The notes beneath the pieces are model-generated. The model had not been told where the DNA came from. It worked only from the letters and a program-made list of their open reading frames with translations, and searched no databases. Below, one piece after another: positions 1 to 8,369 of a DNA stretch of 64,000 nt. How positions within the stretch are numbered: position 1 is the first letter of the stretch; every line of letters starts with the position of its first letter. The translations under genes and the position numbers were made by a program. Origin of the DNA: DASUBV01 sp963725175 (lineage in GTDB: Bacteria > Actinomycetota > Actinomycetes > Streptosporangiales > Streptosporangiaceae); assembly GCA_963725175.1 (NCBI GenBank), contig CAVRXH010000006.1:7192001-7256000 (forward strand). The letters are read 5' to 3'.

Positions 1-426
1 CACCACGCCTGCGGGGTGCCGGTGCACTTCGCCCACCTGCTGCAGCCGATCGGCATCTACAGCCTTCCGGAGATCAGCTTCATCGGGAAGACCGAGGACC
101 AGCTCACCGCCGACTGCGTCCCGTTCGAGGTGGGCGTGTCCCGGTACCGCGAGCTGGCCAGGGGCCAGATCATCGGGGACTCCTACGGGGTGCTCAAGCT
201 GCTGGTGTCCTCGGAGGACCGGACGCTGCTCGGGGTGCACGTGTTCGGCACCGGCGCGACCGAGCTGGTGCACATCGGGCAGGCCGTGATGGGCTGCGGC
301 GGCACCGTGGACTACCTGGTGGACGCGGTGTTCAACTACCCGACGCTAGCCGAGTCCTACAAGGTCGCGGCGCTGGACGCGACGAACAAGATGCGCGAGG
401 TCGAGCGCTTCTCGCACCTGTCCTAG
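1..426 (+). CDS. sthA: Soluble pyridine nucleotide transhydrogenase, C-terminal part
   Basis: Only the last 141 codons are present; the frame is open from base 1, so the N-terminal FAD- and NAD(P)-binding domains lie outside the window. The visible part is the dimerisation domain of the disulfide-reductase fold, with segments such as IGIYSLPEISFIGKTE, GVHVFGTGATELVHIGQ and FNYPTLAESYKVAALDA, which fit the Si-specific NAD(P)+ transhydrogenase rather than lipoamide or mercuric reductases. The family enzyme is a cytosolic flavoprotein that moves reducing equivalents between NADPH and NAD+. A stop codon TAG ends it and the next gene is convergent. Confidence 0.9.
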   Translation, partial: HHACGVPVHFAHLLQPIGIYSLPEISFIGKTEDQLTADCVPFEVGVSRYRELARGQIIGDSYGVLKLLVSSEDRTLLGVHVFGTGATELVHIGQAVMGCGGTVDYLVDAVFNYPTLAESYKVAALDATNKMREVERFSHLS

Positions 427-477
427 CGGCACGGTCCTGGCGGGCACGGTCCTGGCGGGGCGCCTGCCCCTGGCGGG

Positions 478-693
478 CTAGCCGCAGCCGCAGGCCCCGC
501 CGCAGCAGCCACCGCCGCCGCGGGGAGCTTGGCCAGGTGATCCGGCCCGGCCGCCGACCGAGACCGCCGACAGCAGCTTGACGGTGTCGTCGTGGCCCTG
601 CGGGCAGGCCGCCGGGTCGGACGCCTGGCTCATCGGCCGGGTCTGCTCGAAGGTGTCGCCGCAGGCCCGGCACCGGTACTCATAGCGTGGCAC
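478..693 (-). CDS. FmdB-type zinc ribbon protein
   Basis: A 71-residue protein that starts MPRYEYRCRACG, the hallmark of the FmdB/CxxC_CXXC_SSSS family. Cys8 and Cys11 form the first knuckle; the second is Cys30 with His34 (CPQGH) instead of the usual CPxCG. The tail is Gly/Cys-rich (GGGGCCGGACGCG), as often seen in actinobacterial members. The precise function of the family is unknown; metal binding is likely. The start is GTG and it lies inside a perfect inverted repeat, so translation from any longer upstream transcript should be occluded. No Shine-Dalgarno sequence is visible. Confidence 0.8.
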   Translation of the reverse strand: MPRYEYRCRACGDTFEQTRPMSQASDPAACPQGHDDTVKLLSAVSVGGRAGSPGQAPRGGGGCCGGACGCG

Positions 694-727
694 GGCATCA
701 TGCTATGCCGTGCCACGCTATGAGTAC
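676..727. repeat. Perfect 23-bp inverted repeat over the fmdB-like start
   Basis: Arms 676-698 and 705-727 are exactly complementary around a 6-nt loop. The right arm ends on the stop codon of the secreted-protein gene and the left arm contains the first codons of the FmdB-like gene, so the repeat is an inverted copy of that gene's own 5' end and fills the whole 33-nt gap between the two genes. It could act as a terminator for the upstream gene and as a lid on the downstream start. There is no U-tract. Confidence 0.85.
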
Positions 728-1230
728 TACAGGTGCCAGGTGAAGGTCTGCGGATGGTGGGTCTTGCCGCCCGGGGTGAAGCGCAGCGGCCTGCGGTGGG
801 TGTAAATGGCCGTGAGCCTGGTGAACTTGAGCTGGTGGATGTGCTTGCCGCGCCACTTGGGCCGCCACACGGTGACCAGCACCCGGTACCGGTGGAAATG
901 GCCGGCCGAGCAGTTCGGCTTGCAGCTGTTCAGGTGCTCCCAGCCCCAGCCGTAGCCGGTGCCCTGCCAGTAGGCCCAGCGCAGGCCGGACAGGAAGTCA
1001 TTGCCGTCGGCGCAGGCCAGGACGTACGAGCGAGGCGTGACCACGCCATGATGCCGGCAGGTGACCAGCACGATGGCGCTGGCCCACGACGGCGCGGCAG
1101 GATGGGCCGCGGGCCGGGCCGCGGGCGCGGCGGCCGCCCCGGCCGGCACAGTGCCCGCCATGGCGATGAGCCCCGCGCCGACCGCGATCGCTGCCGCGGC
1201 GGCGCCACGGCGGAGGAACGAGCATTTCAT
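727..1230 (-). CDS. Small secreted protein of unknown function
   Basis: 167 residues. The N-terminus is a clear Sec signal peptide: a basic start (MKCSFLRRG), an Ala/Gly/Val hydrophobic core and an Ala-rich region with likely cleavage near residues 32-36. The mature part is about 130 residues, rich in Trp, His, Arg and Lys, with four cysteines that could form two disulfides (in CRHH, ACADG and CKPNC contexts). A purine-rich AGGAGGCAAACGCCC leader before the ATG gives a strong ribosome site. I do not recognise the family. It sits just upstream of the FmdB-like gene but the hairpin between them suggests separate expression. Confidence 0.75.
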   Translation of the reverse strand: MKCSFLRRGAAAAAIAVGAGLIAMAGTVPAGAAAAPAARPAAHPAAPSWASAIVLVTCRHHGVVTPRSYVLACADGNDFLSGLRWAYWQGTGYGWGWEHLNSCKPNCSAGHFHRYRVLVTVWRPKWRGKHIHQLKFTRLTAIYTHRRPLRFTPGGKTHHPQTFTWHL

Positions 1231-1355
1231 GGGCGTTTGCCTCCTAGCAGTGCTGAACCAGTCACTGTCTAGGACGCCATTTACGCTTGCACCGGTGCGC
1301 GATCTTGGTCACGGTTAGGCATCGCCTGGCCGTCTGACCAGGCATTTTCCGACAT

Positions 1356-3172
1356 TCACGCCTTCGCGGGAGAGGCGGCCGCCGGACCGGCCTGCGCGCC
1401 GTCCTGGGCCGGCGCCGCGGCCGCGCCCGGCTCGGCGTAGTAGAACTGCCTGCCGCGCAGCATCGACACCACCGCGCCGGTCACCGACATGGCGATGGCC
1501 GCGATGAAGACCACCACCAGGCCGTGGTGGAACGGCGCGGAGACCAGGTTCGGGAAGAACTCCTTGCTGGTCAGGGCCGCGCACGTCGGCCTTCGGCAGC
1601 CGGTGCAGCACCCCCGAGGGCGCCAGCATGCTGCGCACCGGGTTGTAGCCGAGGAAGGACGAGAACAGGGTGCTCACCGGCGGCAGGTGCGACACGTGCG
1701 CGGCCACCCCGGCCGGCACGCCCCTGGCCCGCAGCCCGCGGCTGAGGGTCTGCGGCAGCGCCGTGGCCAGTCCCGCGATCAGCAGGGAGAAGAAGATGCC
1801 GATCGACAGGGACATGCCGGAGTTCTGGAACGTGGCGCGCATGCCGGAGGCCGCCCCCCGGTGCCGGGCCGGCACGCTGCTCATGATGGCCGAGGTGTTC
1901 GGCGAGGCGAACAGCCCCGAGCCCAGCCCGTTCACCATGATCACCAGGGCGAACACCCAGTACGGGAAGTCCACCGGGAGCAGCAGCAGGCCGGTGAACG
2001 CGGCGGCGCCGGTCAGCAGCCCGCCGGTCGCGAACAGCCGCTGGCCGAACTTGTCCGACAGGTATCCCGACATCGGCCCGGCGATCAGGAACCCGGCGGT
2101 CAGCGGCAGCATGTAGATGCCCGCCCACAGCGGCGCCCTGGTGGTAGGAGTAGCCGTGCAGCGGCAGCCAGATGCACTGCAGCCAGAAGATCAGCATGAA
2201 CTGGAGCCCGCCGCGGGCGATCGAGCCCAGCAGCGCGGCCGCGTTCCCGGCGGCGAACGCGCGGATCTTGAACAGGCCGAGGGCGAACATCGGCTCGGCG
2301 ATGCGGGTCTCGATCACGCAGAACAGCGCGAGCACCAGCACGCCGCCGATCAGGCCGCCGTCCACGAACGGGCTGGTCCAGCCGGTCGGGTGGCCGCCGT
2401 AGGGCTGGATGCCGTAGGTGATGGCGATGAGCAGCAGGCTGGCGCCGGCCGCGAAGGTGATGTTGCCCCACCAGTCCAGCCGGGCGCGCCTGGTGGCGGA
2501 GATCTCGCGGAGCCGCTTGTAGGACCAGATCGTGCCGAACACGCCGATCGGCACGTTGACCCAGAACACCAGCCGCCAGTCCACGGCGGCGAGCAGCCCG
2601 CCGAGCAGCAGGCCGACGAACTGGCCGGCGATGCCGGCGATCTGGTTGATGCCCAGCGCCATGCCGCGCTTGTTCGCCGGGAAGGCGTCGGTGAGGATCG
2701 CGGCGGAGTTGGCCATCAGCATGGCGCCGCCGAACGCCTGGATCATCCGGCCGATGATCAGCCACATCGCCCCGGCGCCGCCGGTGAGCGGATCCAGCGA
2801 CAGCGCGATCGAGGCCAGGGTGAAGACCACGAACCCCAGGTTGTAGATGCGCACCCGGCCGAACATGTCGCCGAGCCGCCCCAGGGTCACCACCAGCACG
2901 GCGCTGACCAGCAGGTACCCGATGATCATCCAGAGCAGGTAGCTGAAGCTGCCCGGCGCCTGCGGGTTGAGGTGGATGCCGCGGAAGATGGCCGGCATCG
3001 CGATGATCACGATCGACCCGTCGATCGTGGCCATGCTCACGCTGAGGGTGGTGTTCGACAGCGCGATCCAGCGGTACCGGTCGCCCCGGCCCGCTGGCTG
3101 CTGCCCGCTCGTCTGCTCTGGTGGCTGTCCTGTGGTCTGCGCTGCCGCCTGCCGGCCCGGGGTTGTCCGCAC
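1356..3172 (-). pseudogene. DHA2-type MFS multidrug exporter, two frameshifts
   Basis: The reading frame begins at a GTG (3172) and encodes a 14-helix drug:H+ antiporter: a short polar N-terminus, the motif A region GRLGDMFGRVR after helix 2, and motif C-like ANSAAILTDAFP. It leaves frame near 2130-2115 (after LPLHGYSYHQ; the sequel PLWAGIYMLPLTAGF is in another frame) and shifts again near 1590 (before ALTSKEFFPNL), ending at a TGA at 1356. Both shifts go the same way and net +2, so about 605 codons would result if corrected. Sequence between the shifts keeps full conservation, which argues for recent decay or sequencing error rather than an old pseudogene. Confidence 0.8.
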
Positions 3173-3194
3173 GGTAATTCAGCCTACCGCGAAT

Positions 3195-3214
3195 TAGTTG
3201 CTTAACCACAACTA
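3195..3214. promoter_or_regulatory. MarR-type operator candidate
   Basis: The palindrome TAGTTG-N8-CAACTA lies about 22 bp upstream of the MFS start, in an AT-rich pocket of otherwise GC-rich DNA. It matches the general shape of MarR-family boxes that control divergent or nearby MFS exporters in actinobacteria. No MarR gene is present in the adjacent sequence, so the regulator would have to act from elsewhere. Confidence 0.5.
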
Positions 3215-3343
3215 GTTATCAGGCGATCCCGGCCGCGCGGCGCCGCGCGCCGGATGCCGGGCAGGCGCCCGGCGGCGGGGTAGGGTCGCTGGCTGGCGGT
3301 CACGCCGGGGACCGGAGGCCCGGCACGGCAGCAGCACGGGAAG

Positions 3344-4618
3344 ATGACGGCGGCCGGCGGCGGAACGGAGCCTGGCGTGCGGGCGGGCAGCGGGGGCAGG
3401 GTCGCGTTCGGGCGGCCGGGCGGCGCGGACCTGCGCGCGGTCGCCGGCGCGCTGCGCGCGGAGACGATCGGCGGCGCGCTGCTGCTCGCCGCCGCGGCGG
3501 CCGCGCTGATCTGGGCGAACAGCCCGGCCAGCGGCGGCTACGCCCGGCTGCGCGAGCTGTCCTTCGGGCCGGCCGCGCTGCACCTGCACCTCAGCATGGA
3601 GGCCTGGGCCTCCGAAGGGCTGCTCGCGGTCTTCTTCTTCGTCGCGGGCCTGGAGCTCAAGCGCGAGCTGGTCGCGGGGGAGATGCGGCACGCCTCGGCC
3701 GCCCTCGTCCCCGTCGCCGCCGCGCTGGCCGGCGTCGCCGTGCCCGCCGCCTGCTACCTGGCGGTCACCGGCGGCCACCCGGCCGCCGCCGGCTGGGCCA
3801 TCCCGTGCGCCACCGACATCGCGTTCGCGCTGGCCGTGCTCGCGGTGACCGGCCGGTTCCTGCCCGGCGGGCTGCGCGCGTTCCTGCTCACCCTCGCGGT
3901 CGTCGATGACCTGTGCTCGATCGTCATCATCGCGGCGGCCTACTCGGAGTCCGTCCGCGCCTGGCCGCTGATCGCCGCCGCGGCCGGGCTGGCGCTGTTC
4001 TGGCTGGCCCAGCGCCGGCGCTCCGCGCCCTGGTGGCTGACCGGGCCGCTGGCGGTGCTCGTGTGGGCGCTGGTGCACGCCTCCGGCGTGCACGCCACCG
4101 TCGCCGGGATCGCCCTCGGCCTGGCCGTGCCCGCCGCGTCCCGCGACGGCCGCCCGTCGCGGGCGGAGTACCTGGAGCACGCGCTGCGCCCGGTCTCGGC
4201 CGGGCTCGCGGTGCCGGCGTTCGCGCTGCTGTCGGCCGGGCTGACGATCTCCTGGGCCGCGCTCGGCGAGGTGTTCACCGCCCGGATCGGGCTGGGCATC
4301 CTGGCCGGGCTGATCGCGGGCAAGGCGGCCGGGGTCTACGGCGGGGCCTGGTGCACCGCGCGGTTCACCGGCGCCCGGCTCAGCCCCGGCCTTGACTGGG
4401 CCGACATCTTCGCCGCCGCGGTGCTGGCCGGCGTGGGCTTCACCGTGTCGCTGCTGATCAGCGGCCTTGCCTTCGGCCCGCGGCAGGCCGCGGCGGCCAA
4501 GACCGCCGTGCTGGCCGCGTCGCTGATCGCCAGCGGCCTGGCCTGCGTGCTGCTGGCCGTCCGCAACGCGCACTACCGGCGGCTGCGGGCGGAAGAGGAC
4601 GCGCCGCGGCCGGGCTGA
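3344..4618 (+). CDS. nhaA: Na+/H+ antiporter NhaA
   Basis: A 424-residue inner-membrane protein of the NhaA family, which exchanges cytoplasmic Na+ for external H+. Family landmarks are present: EAWASEGLLAVFFFVAGLELKREL, the PCATDIAFALAV helix carrying the first conserved Asp, and the VVDDLCSIVII helix with the Asp pair (residues 188-189) that binds the ion. Ten to twelve hydrophobic helices can be traced. It starts at an ATG after a GC-rich leader, with the variable polar N-terminus usual in actinobacteria, and faces a convergent NUDIX gene. Confidence 0.95.
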   Translation: MTAAGGGTEPGVRAGSGGRVAFGRPGGADLRAVAGALRAETIGGALLLAAAAAALIWANSPASGGYARLRELSFGPAALHLHLSMEAWASEGLLAVFFFVAGLELKRELVAGEMRHASAALVPVAAALAGVAVPAACYLAVTGGHPAAAGWAIPCATDIAFALAVLAVTGRFLPGGLRAFLLTLAVVDDLCSIVIIAAAYSESVRAWPLIAAAAGLALFWLAQRRRSAPWWLTGPLAVLVWALVHASGVHATVAGIALGLAVPAASRDGRPSRAEYLEHALRPVSAGLAVPAFALLSAGLTISWAALGEVFTARIGLGILAGLIAGKAAGVYGGAWCTARFTGARLSPGLDWADIFAAAVLAGVGFTVSLLISGLAFGPRQAAAAKTAVLAASLIASGLACVLLAVRNAHYRRLRAEEDAPRPG

Positions 4619-4663
4619 TCACGACCGGGCTGATCACCACCAGGGCCGGAACGGGCCGCGGCG
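4602..4663. terminator. Bidirectional hairpin between nhaA and the NUDIX gene
   Basis: Ten-base arms (4602-4611 and 4654-4663) are complementary and GC-only; the 42-nt loop holds two copies of the unit accgggctgatcac. The position between two convergent stops suits a shared terminator, but the long loop and lack of a T-run make this modest support. Confidence 0.35.
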
Positions 4664-4667
4664 GGGC

Positions 4668-5153
4668 TTACCCGAGCGGCAGGTCGGGCTCGATCCGGCT
4701 GACCGTGGCGCAGTCATCGGCGAAGGTGATCACGGCCTCGACACGCTCGCCGCGCAGCACCCGGTGCAGCCAGTACCGTGCGTCATCCCACATGCCGTCG
4801 AGCGGCAGCTCGTCCTGCGGGTACCAGCGCGGCGCGATCTCGTCGGACTCGGCGGCCTCGCCGGAGAAGCTCGACGTCAGGTACACCTCGACGGACTGGT
4901 CCCAGGACGGCCGGGCCGGGAACCTGAAGCTGATGCTCGCCATGTGCTCAAGCGCGTCGGGCGAGACGGTCAGCGAGGACTCCTCGGCCACCTCGCGCGC
5001 GGCGGCGGCGGCCGGCTTCTCGCCGTCCTCGATGTGCCCGCCCAGGCCGACCCAGTGCCCGGTGCCGAACCCGGTCTTCTTCAGCCCGAGCAGCACCTGC
5101 GGCCCGGTGTCCGTGGTCCGGCGGATGATGCACAGGCAGGTCCGGGTCACCAT
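4668..5153 (-). CDS. NUDIX hydrolase, MutT/MTH1-like
   Basis: 161 residues. A nearly complete Nudix box runs from Gly39 to Leu61: G-x5-E45-x7-R53-E54-V-A-E57-E58-S-S-L, with the usual Gly of the box replaced by Ser60. The metal-binding glutamates are kept, so hydrolysis of a nucleoside diphosphate-X substrate is expected. The N-terminal RTCLCIIRR and the GFGTGHWVGLGGHIE stretch resemble the MTH1/8-oxo-dGTPase subgroup, which would make it a nucleotide-pool cleaner; the actual substrate cannot be read from sequence. It is convergent with nhaA and tail-to-head with the following hydrolase. Confidence 0.88.
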   Translation of the reverse strand: MVTRTCLCIIRRTTDTGPQVLLGLKKTGFGTGHWVGLGGHIEDGEKPAAAAAREVAEESSLTVSPDALEHMASISFRFPARPSWDQSVEVYLTSSFSGEAAESDEIAPRWYPQDELPLDGMWDDARYWLHRVLRGERVEAVITFADDCATVSRIEPDLPLG

Positions 5154-5188
5154 CGCGCCAGCCTAGCGCCGGGCGCGCGGCGGCCCGG

Positions 5189-6478
5189 TCACGCCTCGCC
5201 GCGCACCAGGCCGATCAGCCGGTCCAGCACCACGCCGCCGCTGACCCGCAGCCCGTCGTGCTCCCACTCGCTGGTCACCCACGGGATCAGGCCGCCGGTC
5301 GCCGCCGCGGTGGCCAGCGACAGCCCGGCCGGCACGTACATGTCCCGGTAGTACACGGCGGCCGCGGCCGGCCCGGTGCCGGCGGCCAGCCGGGCGGGGT
5401 CATACAGCGCGGGCCAGTCCGCCCGCGCGGCGAGCTCCTCGGCGGCCTGTGCCAGCGGCGCGAGCACCGGGTCGGTCTCGAACATCCACGGGAAGATCAT
5501 CTCGCCGGTGAACAGCAGCGGCCCGTCGCCGTCCGCCGCGCGGGCCGGGTCGAACTCGGGGAACCGCCCCCTGACCCGCTGCGCCGCCCACCTGGTCGCC
5601 GCGCCCTGGGCGTAGGCGGGCTCGTGCAGCAGCCCGTACAGCGGGCCGGACCAGAAGCTCAGCAGCTCCTGCGCCTGGTAGCGGAAGCTGTCGCTCAGCT
5701 CGTCCCCGGCGAGCGCGCCCTCCAGCAGGTAGTGCAGCCGGTGGCTGCCGGTGCTCATGCCGAGCATCAGGCCAAGCGACTGGAACCCCTCGGCGGTCAG
5801 CAGGCCGCCGGAAGGCAGCCGGTCGGGGCTGGCCAGCAGCTTCCTGGCGATGGTCCTGGCGATGTCCGCGTCGCCGGGATACCGCGCGTAGTGCTCGAAG
5901 TTGCGGGCCGCGACGACCGGGAAGGTCTGCTGGTACACCTCGTCGGCGGTGGCCGTCAGGCCGGGCAGCCCGCCGCAGATCAGCGCCTCGGCGACGCCGC
6001 CGGGGGCCTGGGACAGGTAGGTCATCGCGCAGAAGCCGCCGAAGCTCTGCCCCAGCACCGTCCACGGCGCGCCGCCCGCCACCCGGCGGCGGAACACCTC
6101 GGCGTCGGCGACGATCGAGTCCGCGCGGAAGTGCGACAGGTACCGTGCCTGGGCCGCCGGGCCGCCGCGGGCCGGCAGGGTCTGCCGGGTCGCCGGGGCG
6201 GACCGGCCGGTGCCGCGCTGGTCAAGCAGCAGCACCCGGTAGTCGCGCAGCGCCCGGTCCAGCCAGCCGTCCCTGCCGACGGGCCGCTGCGCGGGGAAGC
6301 CGGGGCCGCCCTGGAGGAACACCAGCCAGGGCAGGCCAGCGCTGGCGGACCCGGCGGCGGTCACCTCGCGGGCGAACACCTCGATCTGCTCGCCGGCCGG
6401 TTCGCTATGGTCGAGGGGCACGGTGAGGACGTGGTCGGTCAGGACGGTGCCGGGCTGCCGGTAGGACGTCGGGGACAT
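5189..6478 (-). CDS. Alpha/beta hydrolase, prolyl-iminopeptidase (S33) family
   Basis: 429 residues. The oxyanion loop FLQGGPGFP (about residue 55), the strand LLLDQRGTGRS and the nucleophile elbow GQSFGG (about 143-148) are the S33 proline-iminopeptidase signatures. The length and the cap region (residues 180-300) match the larger tricorn-associated/proline-iminopeptidase-like group. No signal peptide is seen, so it should be cytosolic and release N-terminal residues from short peptides, though esterase activity is also possible. It ends close to the NUDIX gene on the same strand. Confidence 0.85.
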   Translation of the reverse strand: MSPTSYRQPGTVLTDHVLTVPLDHSEPAGEQIEVFAREVTAAGSASAGLPWLVFLQGGPGFPAQRPVGRDGWLDRALRDYRVLLLDQRGTGRSAPATRQTLPARGGPAAQARYLSHFRADSIVADAEVFRRRVAGGAPWTVLGQSFGGFCAMTYLSQAPGGVAEALICGGLPGLTATADEVYQQTFPVVAARNFEHYARYPGDADIARTIARKLLASPDRLPSGGLLTAEGFQSLGLMLGMSTGSHRLHYLLEGALAGDELSDSFRYQAQELLSFWSGPLYGLLHEPAYAQGAATRWAAQRVRGRFPEFDPARAADGDGPLLFTGEMIFPWMFETDPVLAPLAQAAEELAARADWPALYDPARLAAGTGPAAAAVYYRDMYVPAGLSLATAAATGGLIPWVTSEWEHDGLRVSGGVVLDRLIGLVRGEA

Positions 6479-6562
6479 AACCGGTACGGTACCGGCCGGG
6501 TCACGCCCGTCACGTTAAGTCGCGCCGGTCACGCATGCCCGGCCTGTCACACGGAGGCTGCC

Positions 6563-7042
6563 TTGCCCGGTCCCGAAGCGCCCGGTCCCCAAGCGCCTGG
6601 TCCCGAAGCAGCCGGTCCCGCGGCGCCCGGCACAGGCGGGCTCGCGGGAGAGCAGCCCGCGGGGCCCGCGCAGGCGATGTGGGCCGCCGACCGGGCGTCC
6701 GCCGCCGCCGGCATGGAGCTGCTGGAGGCCGGGGATGGCCGGGCCGTGGTGCGGATGGCGATCACCCCGGACATGGTCAACGGGCACGGCATCGCGCACG
6801 GCGGCTACGTGTTCATGCTCGCCGACAGCGCGTTCGCCTGCGCCTGCAACAGCCACGGCCCGGTCACCGTGGCGGCCGGCGCGGACATCGCGTTCCTGGT
6901 GCCCGCCCGCGAGGGCGACGTGCTCACCGCGACGGCGGCGGAGCGGGCGCTGCGCGGACGCGGCGGCATCTACGACGTCACGGTGCGCCGGGACGGCGTG
7001 GTGATCGCCGAGTTCCGCGGCCGCAGCCTCGCCATCGGCTGA
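6563..7042 (+). CDS. PaaI-type hotdog thioesterase
   Basis: 159 residues if translation starts at the TTG at 6563, which follows a GGAGG at 5-nt spacing; an ATG at 6677 would give a 121-residue core. The hotdog domain is complete, with MVNGHGIAHGGYVFMLADSA providing the conserved HGG and catalytic Asp of hydroxyphenylacetyl-CoA thioesterases. The N-terminal extension is a low-complexity Pro/Gly/Ala/Glu repeat (PGPEAPGPQAPGPEAAGP). The family hydrolyses aryl- or acyl-CoA thioesters. No phenylacetate pathway genes are nearby, so its substrate is open. Confidence 0.85.
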   Translation: MPGPEAPGPQAPGPEAAGPAAPGTGGLAGEQPAGPAQAMWAADRASAAAGMELLEAGDGRAVVRMAITPDMVNGHGIAHGGYVFMLADSAFACACNSHGPVTVAAGADIAFLVPAREGDVLTATAAERALRGRGGIYDVTVRRDGVVIAEFRGRSLAIG

Positions 7043-7082
7043 CGGCGCCAGCCGGCCCGGCCGCGAGGGCCGCCCCGGCGGG

Positions 7083-7409
7083 TCAGCCTGCCGGGGCCAG
7101 CTCGGCCATCTCGCCGAAGCCGTCGCCTGGCACCTCGACGTTGATGATCTGCGGCTTGGCCGCGATGTACCGGGGGAGCTGCCCCATCGCGGTCCTGAAG
7201 TGCTCCGAGCCGACGTGCGCGGCGCCGGCCTCGCCGTCGCGGAACGCCTCGATCAGGGTGAACTTCGCCGGGTCGTCCGCGCTGATGCTCCAGTCGAAGA
7301 ACAGGTTGCCCGGCTCGGCGCGGGTCGCCCGGGTGAAGTCGCTCACCAGCTCCAGCCACCTGCCGCTGTACTCGGGCCTGATGGTCCACCTGACCACAAT
7401 GAAGATCAC
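7083..7409 (-). CDS. ABM-domain putative monooxygenase, last gene of the 7.1-11.4 kb operon
   Basis: 108 residues forming a single antibiotic-biosynthesis-monooxygenase/YgiN-type ferredoxin fold: IFIVVRWTIRP, a central AEPGNLFFDW strand-helix, and GSEHFRTAMGQL near the C-terminus. Family members oxidise aromatic substrates without a bound cofactor, or act as quinol monooxygenases. The start is a GTG preceded by AAGGAG at 6 nt, and that ribosome site overlaps the TAA stop of the upstream ABC permease, so translation is coupled. This places it in the same transcription unit as the exporter and the nucleotidyltransferase. Confidence 0.85.
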   Translation of the reverse strand: MIFIVVRWTIRPEYSGRWLELVSDFTRATRAEPGNLFFDWSISADDPAKFTLIEAFRDGEAGAAHVGSEHFRTAMGQLPRYIAAKPQIINVEVPGDGFGEMAELAPAG

Positions 7410-7419
7410 CGCTGGCTCC

Positions 7420-8271
7420 TTATCTCGGCGACGGCACGCTTCCGAGGCTAGCCCCGCCGGCGTCGGCGTCAGCGCCGCCCCGCCGCCCGCCGTGCTGCCC
7501 GCCCCGCCGCGCCCGGTCCCGCAGCCGGGGCAGCAGCGCGGCGCCGCGTGCCCGCCGGTCCGCCGCGCTCAGCGCCGCGATGCCGAGCAGCGCCCAGGCC
7601 GCCCCGGCGGCCGCCTCCAGCCAGGCCTGGTCCCCCCAGGGCCGCCCCGCGAGCAGCGCCCGGATCGCGGCCAGCCCGTGCGTGACCGGCAGCACGCCGC
7701 CGATGCCGGCCAGCCACCGGGCGGAGCCGGTGTCCGGGGCGACGATCCCGGAGCAGGCCAGGATCAGGAACGAGGCGAGGTTGCCGAGCAGGATGTCGGC
7801 GGCCTGGCTGCCCACCGCCAGCGCCGATACCGCCAGGCCGAGCGCGGCGGACGTGCAGGCGGTGAGCAGGTAGAGGGGCAGCATCGGCGCCAGCCGGGCG
7901 GACTGCCCGGCCAGCCCGAGCACCGGGCCGCACACGGCGAGCGCCAGGACCGAGCTGAGGAACCCGCTGGCGACGTACGGCGGCAGCCGCAGCAGCCAGA
8001 CCAGCCACGGCCGCAGGACGCCGCCCTGCAGCCGGCCGTAGGTGTCCGCCAGCCGGTCGGTCAGCACGATGTCGCCGGCGAACACGATGGTCCGGCTCGT
8101 GGCCAGGAACGCGGCCGCGCCGGCCAGCGCGTACGGCTCGCCCGCCCGGCCGCCGATCACCCGGCCGGCCAGCACCAGGAAGATGCCCTGCAGCACCGCG
8201 CGCGGCCAGGCCGTGGTGAGCTGCACCCGGACCGGGTTGTCCGCCCGGTACAGCAGGCGCCCGGTGCGCAC
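7420..8271 (-). CDS. ABC-2 type transporter permease (second subunit)
   Basis: 283 residues from the GTG at 8271. Six hydrophobic helices can be traced with the ABC-2 pattern, including VFAGDIVLTDRLADTYG between early helices and a conserved SGIVAPDTG loop before helix 5. The reading frame stays open upstream through a Pro/Ala/Glu repeat to a CTG at 8373 that overlaps the previous stop as CTGA, so a non-canonical start giving a 34-residue longer protein is possible. The C-terminus is an Arg/Gly-rich tail. It should pair with the other permease and the ATPase as one exporter. Confidence 0.82.
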   Translation of the reverse strand: MRTGRLLYRADNPVRVQLTTAWPRAVLQGIFLVLAGRVIGGRAGEPYALAGAAAFLATSRTIVFAGDIVLTDRLADTYGRLQGGVLRPWLVWLLRLPPYVASGFLSSVLALAVCGPVLGLAGQSARLAPMLPLYLLTACTSAALGLAVSALAVGSQAADILLGNLASFLILACSGIVAPDTGSARWLAGIGGVLPVTHGLAAIRALLAGRPWGDQAWLEAAAGAAWALLGIAALSAADRRARGAALLPRLRDRARRGGQHGGRRGGADADAGGASLGSVPSPR

Positions 8272-8369
8272 CGCCTCGGCGCACTGCCGCAGCCAGGCGC
8301 GGCCAGCGCCAGCCGGAGCTGACTCAGCCGGGGCCGGCTCAGCCGGGGCCGGCGCAGCCGGGGCCGGCG

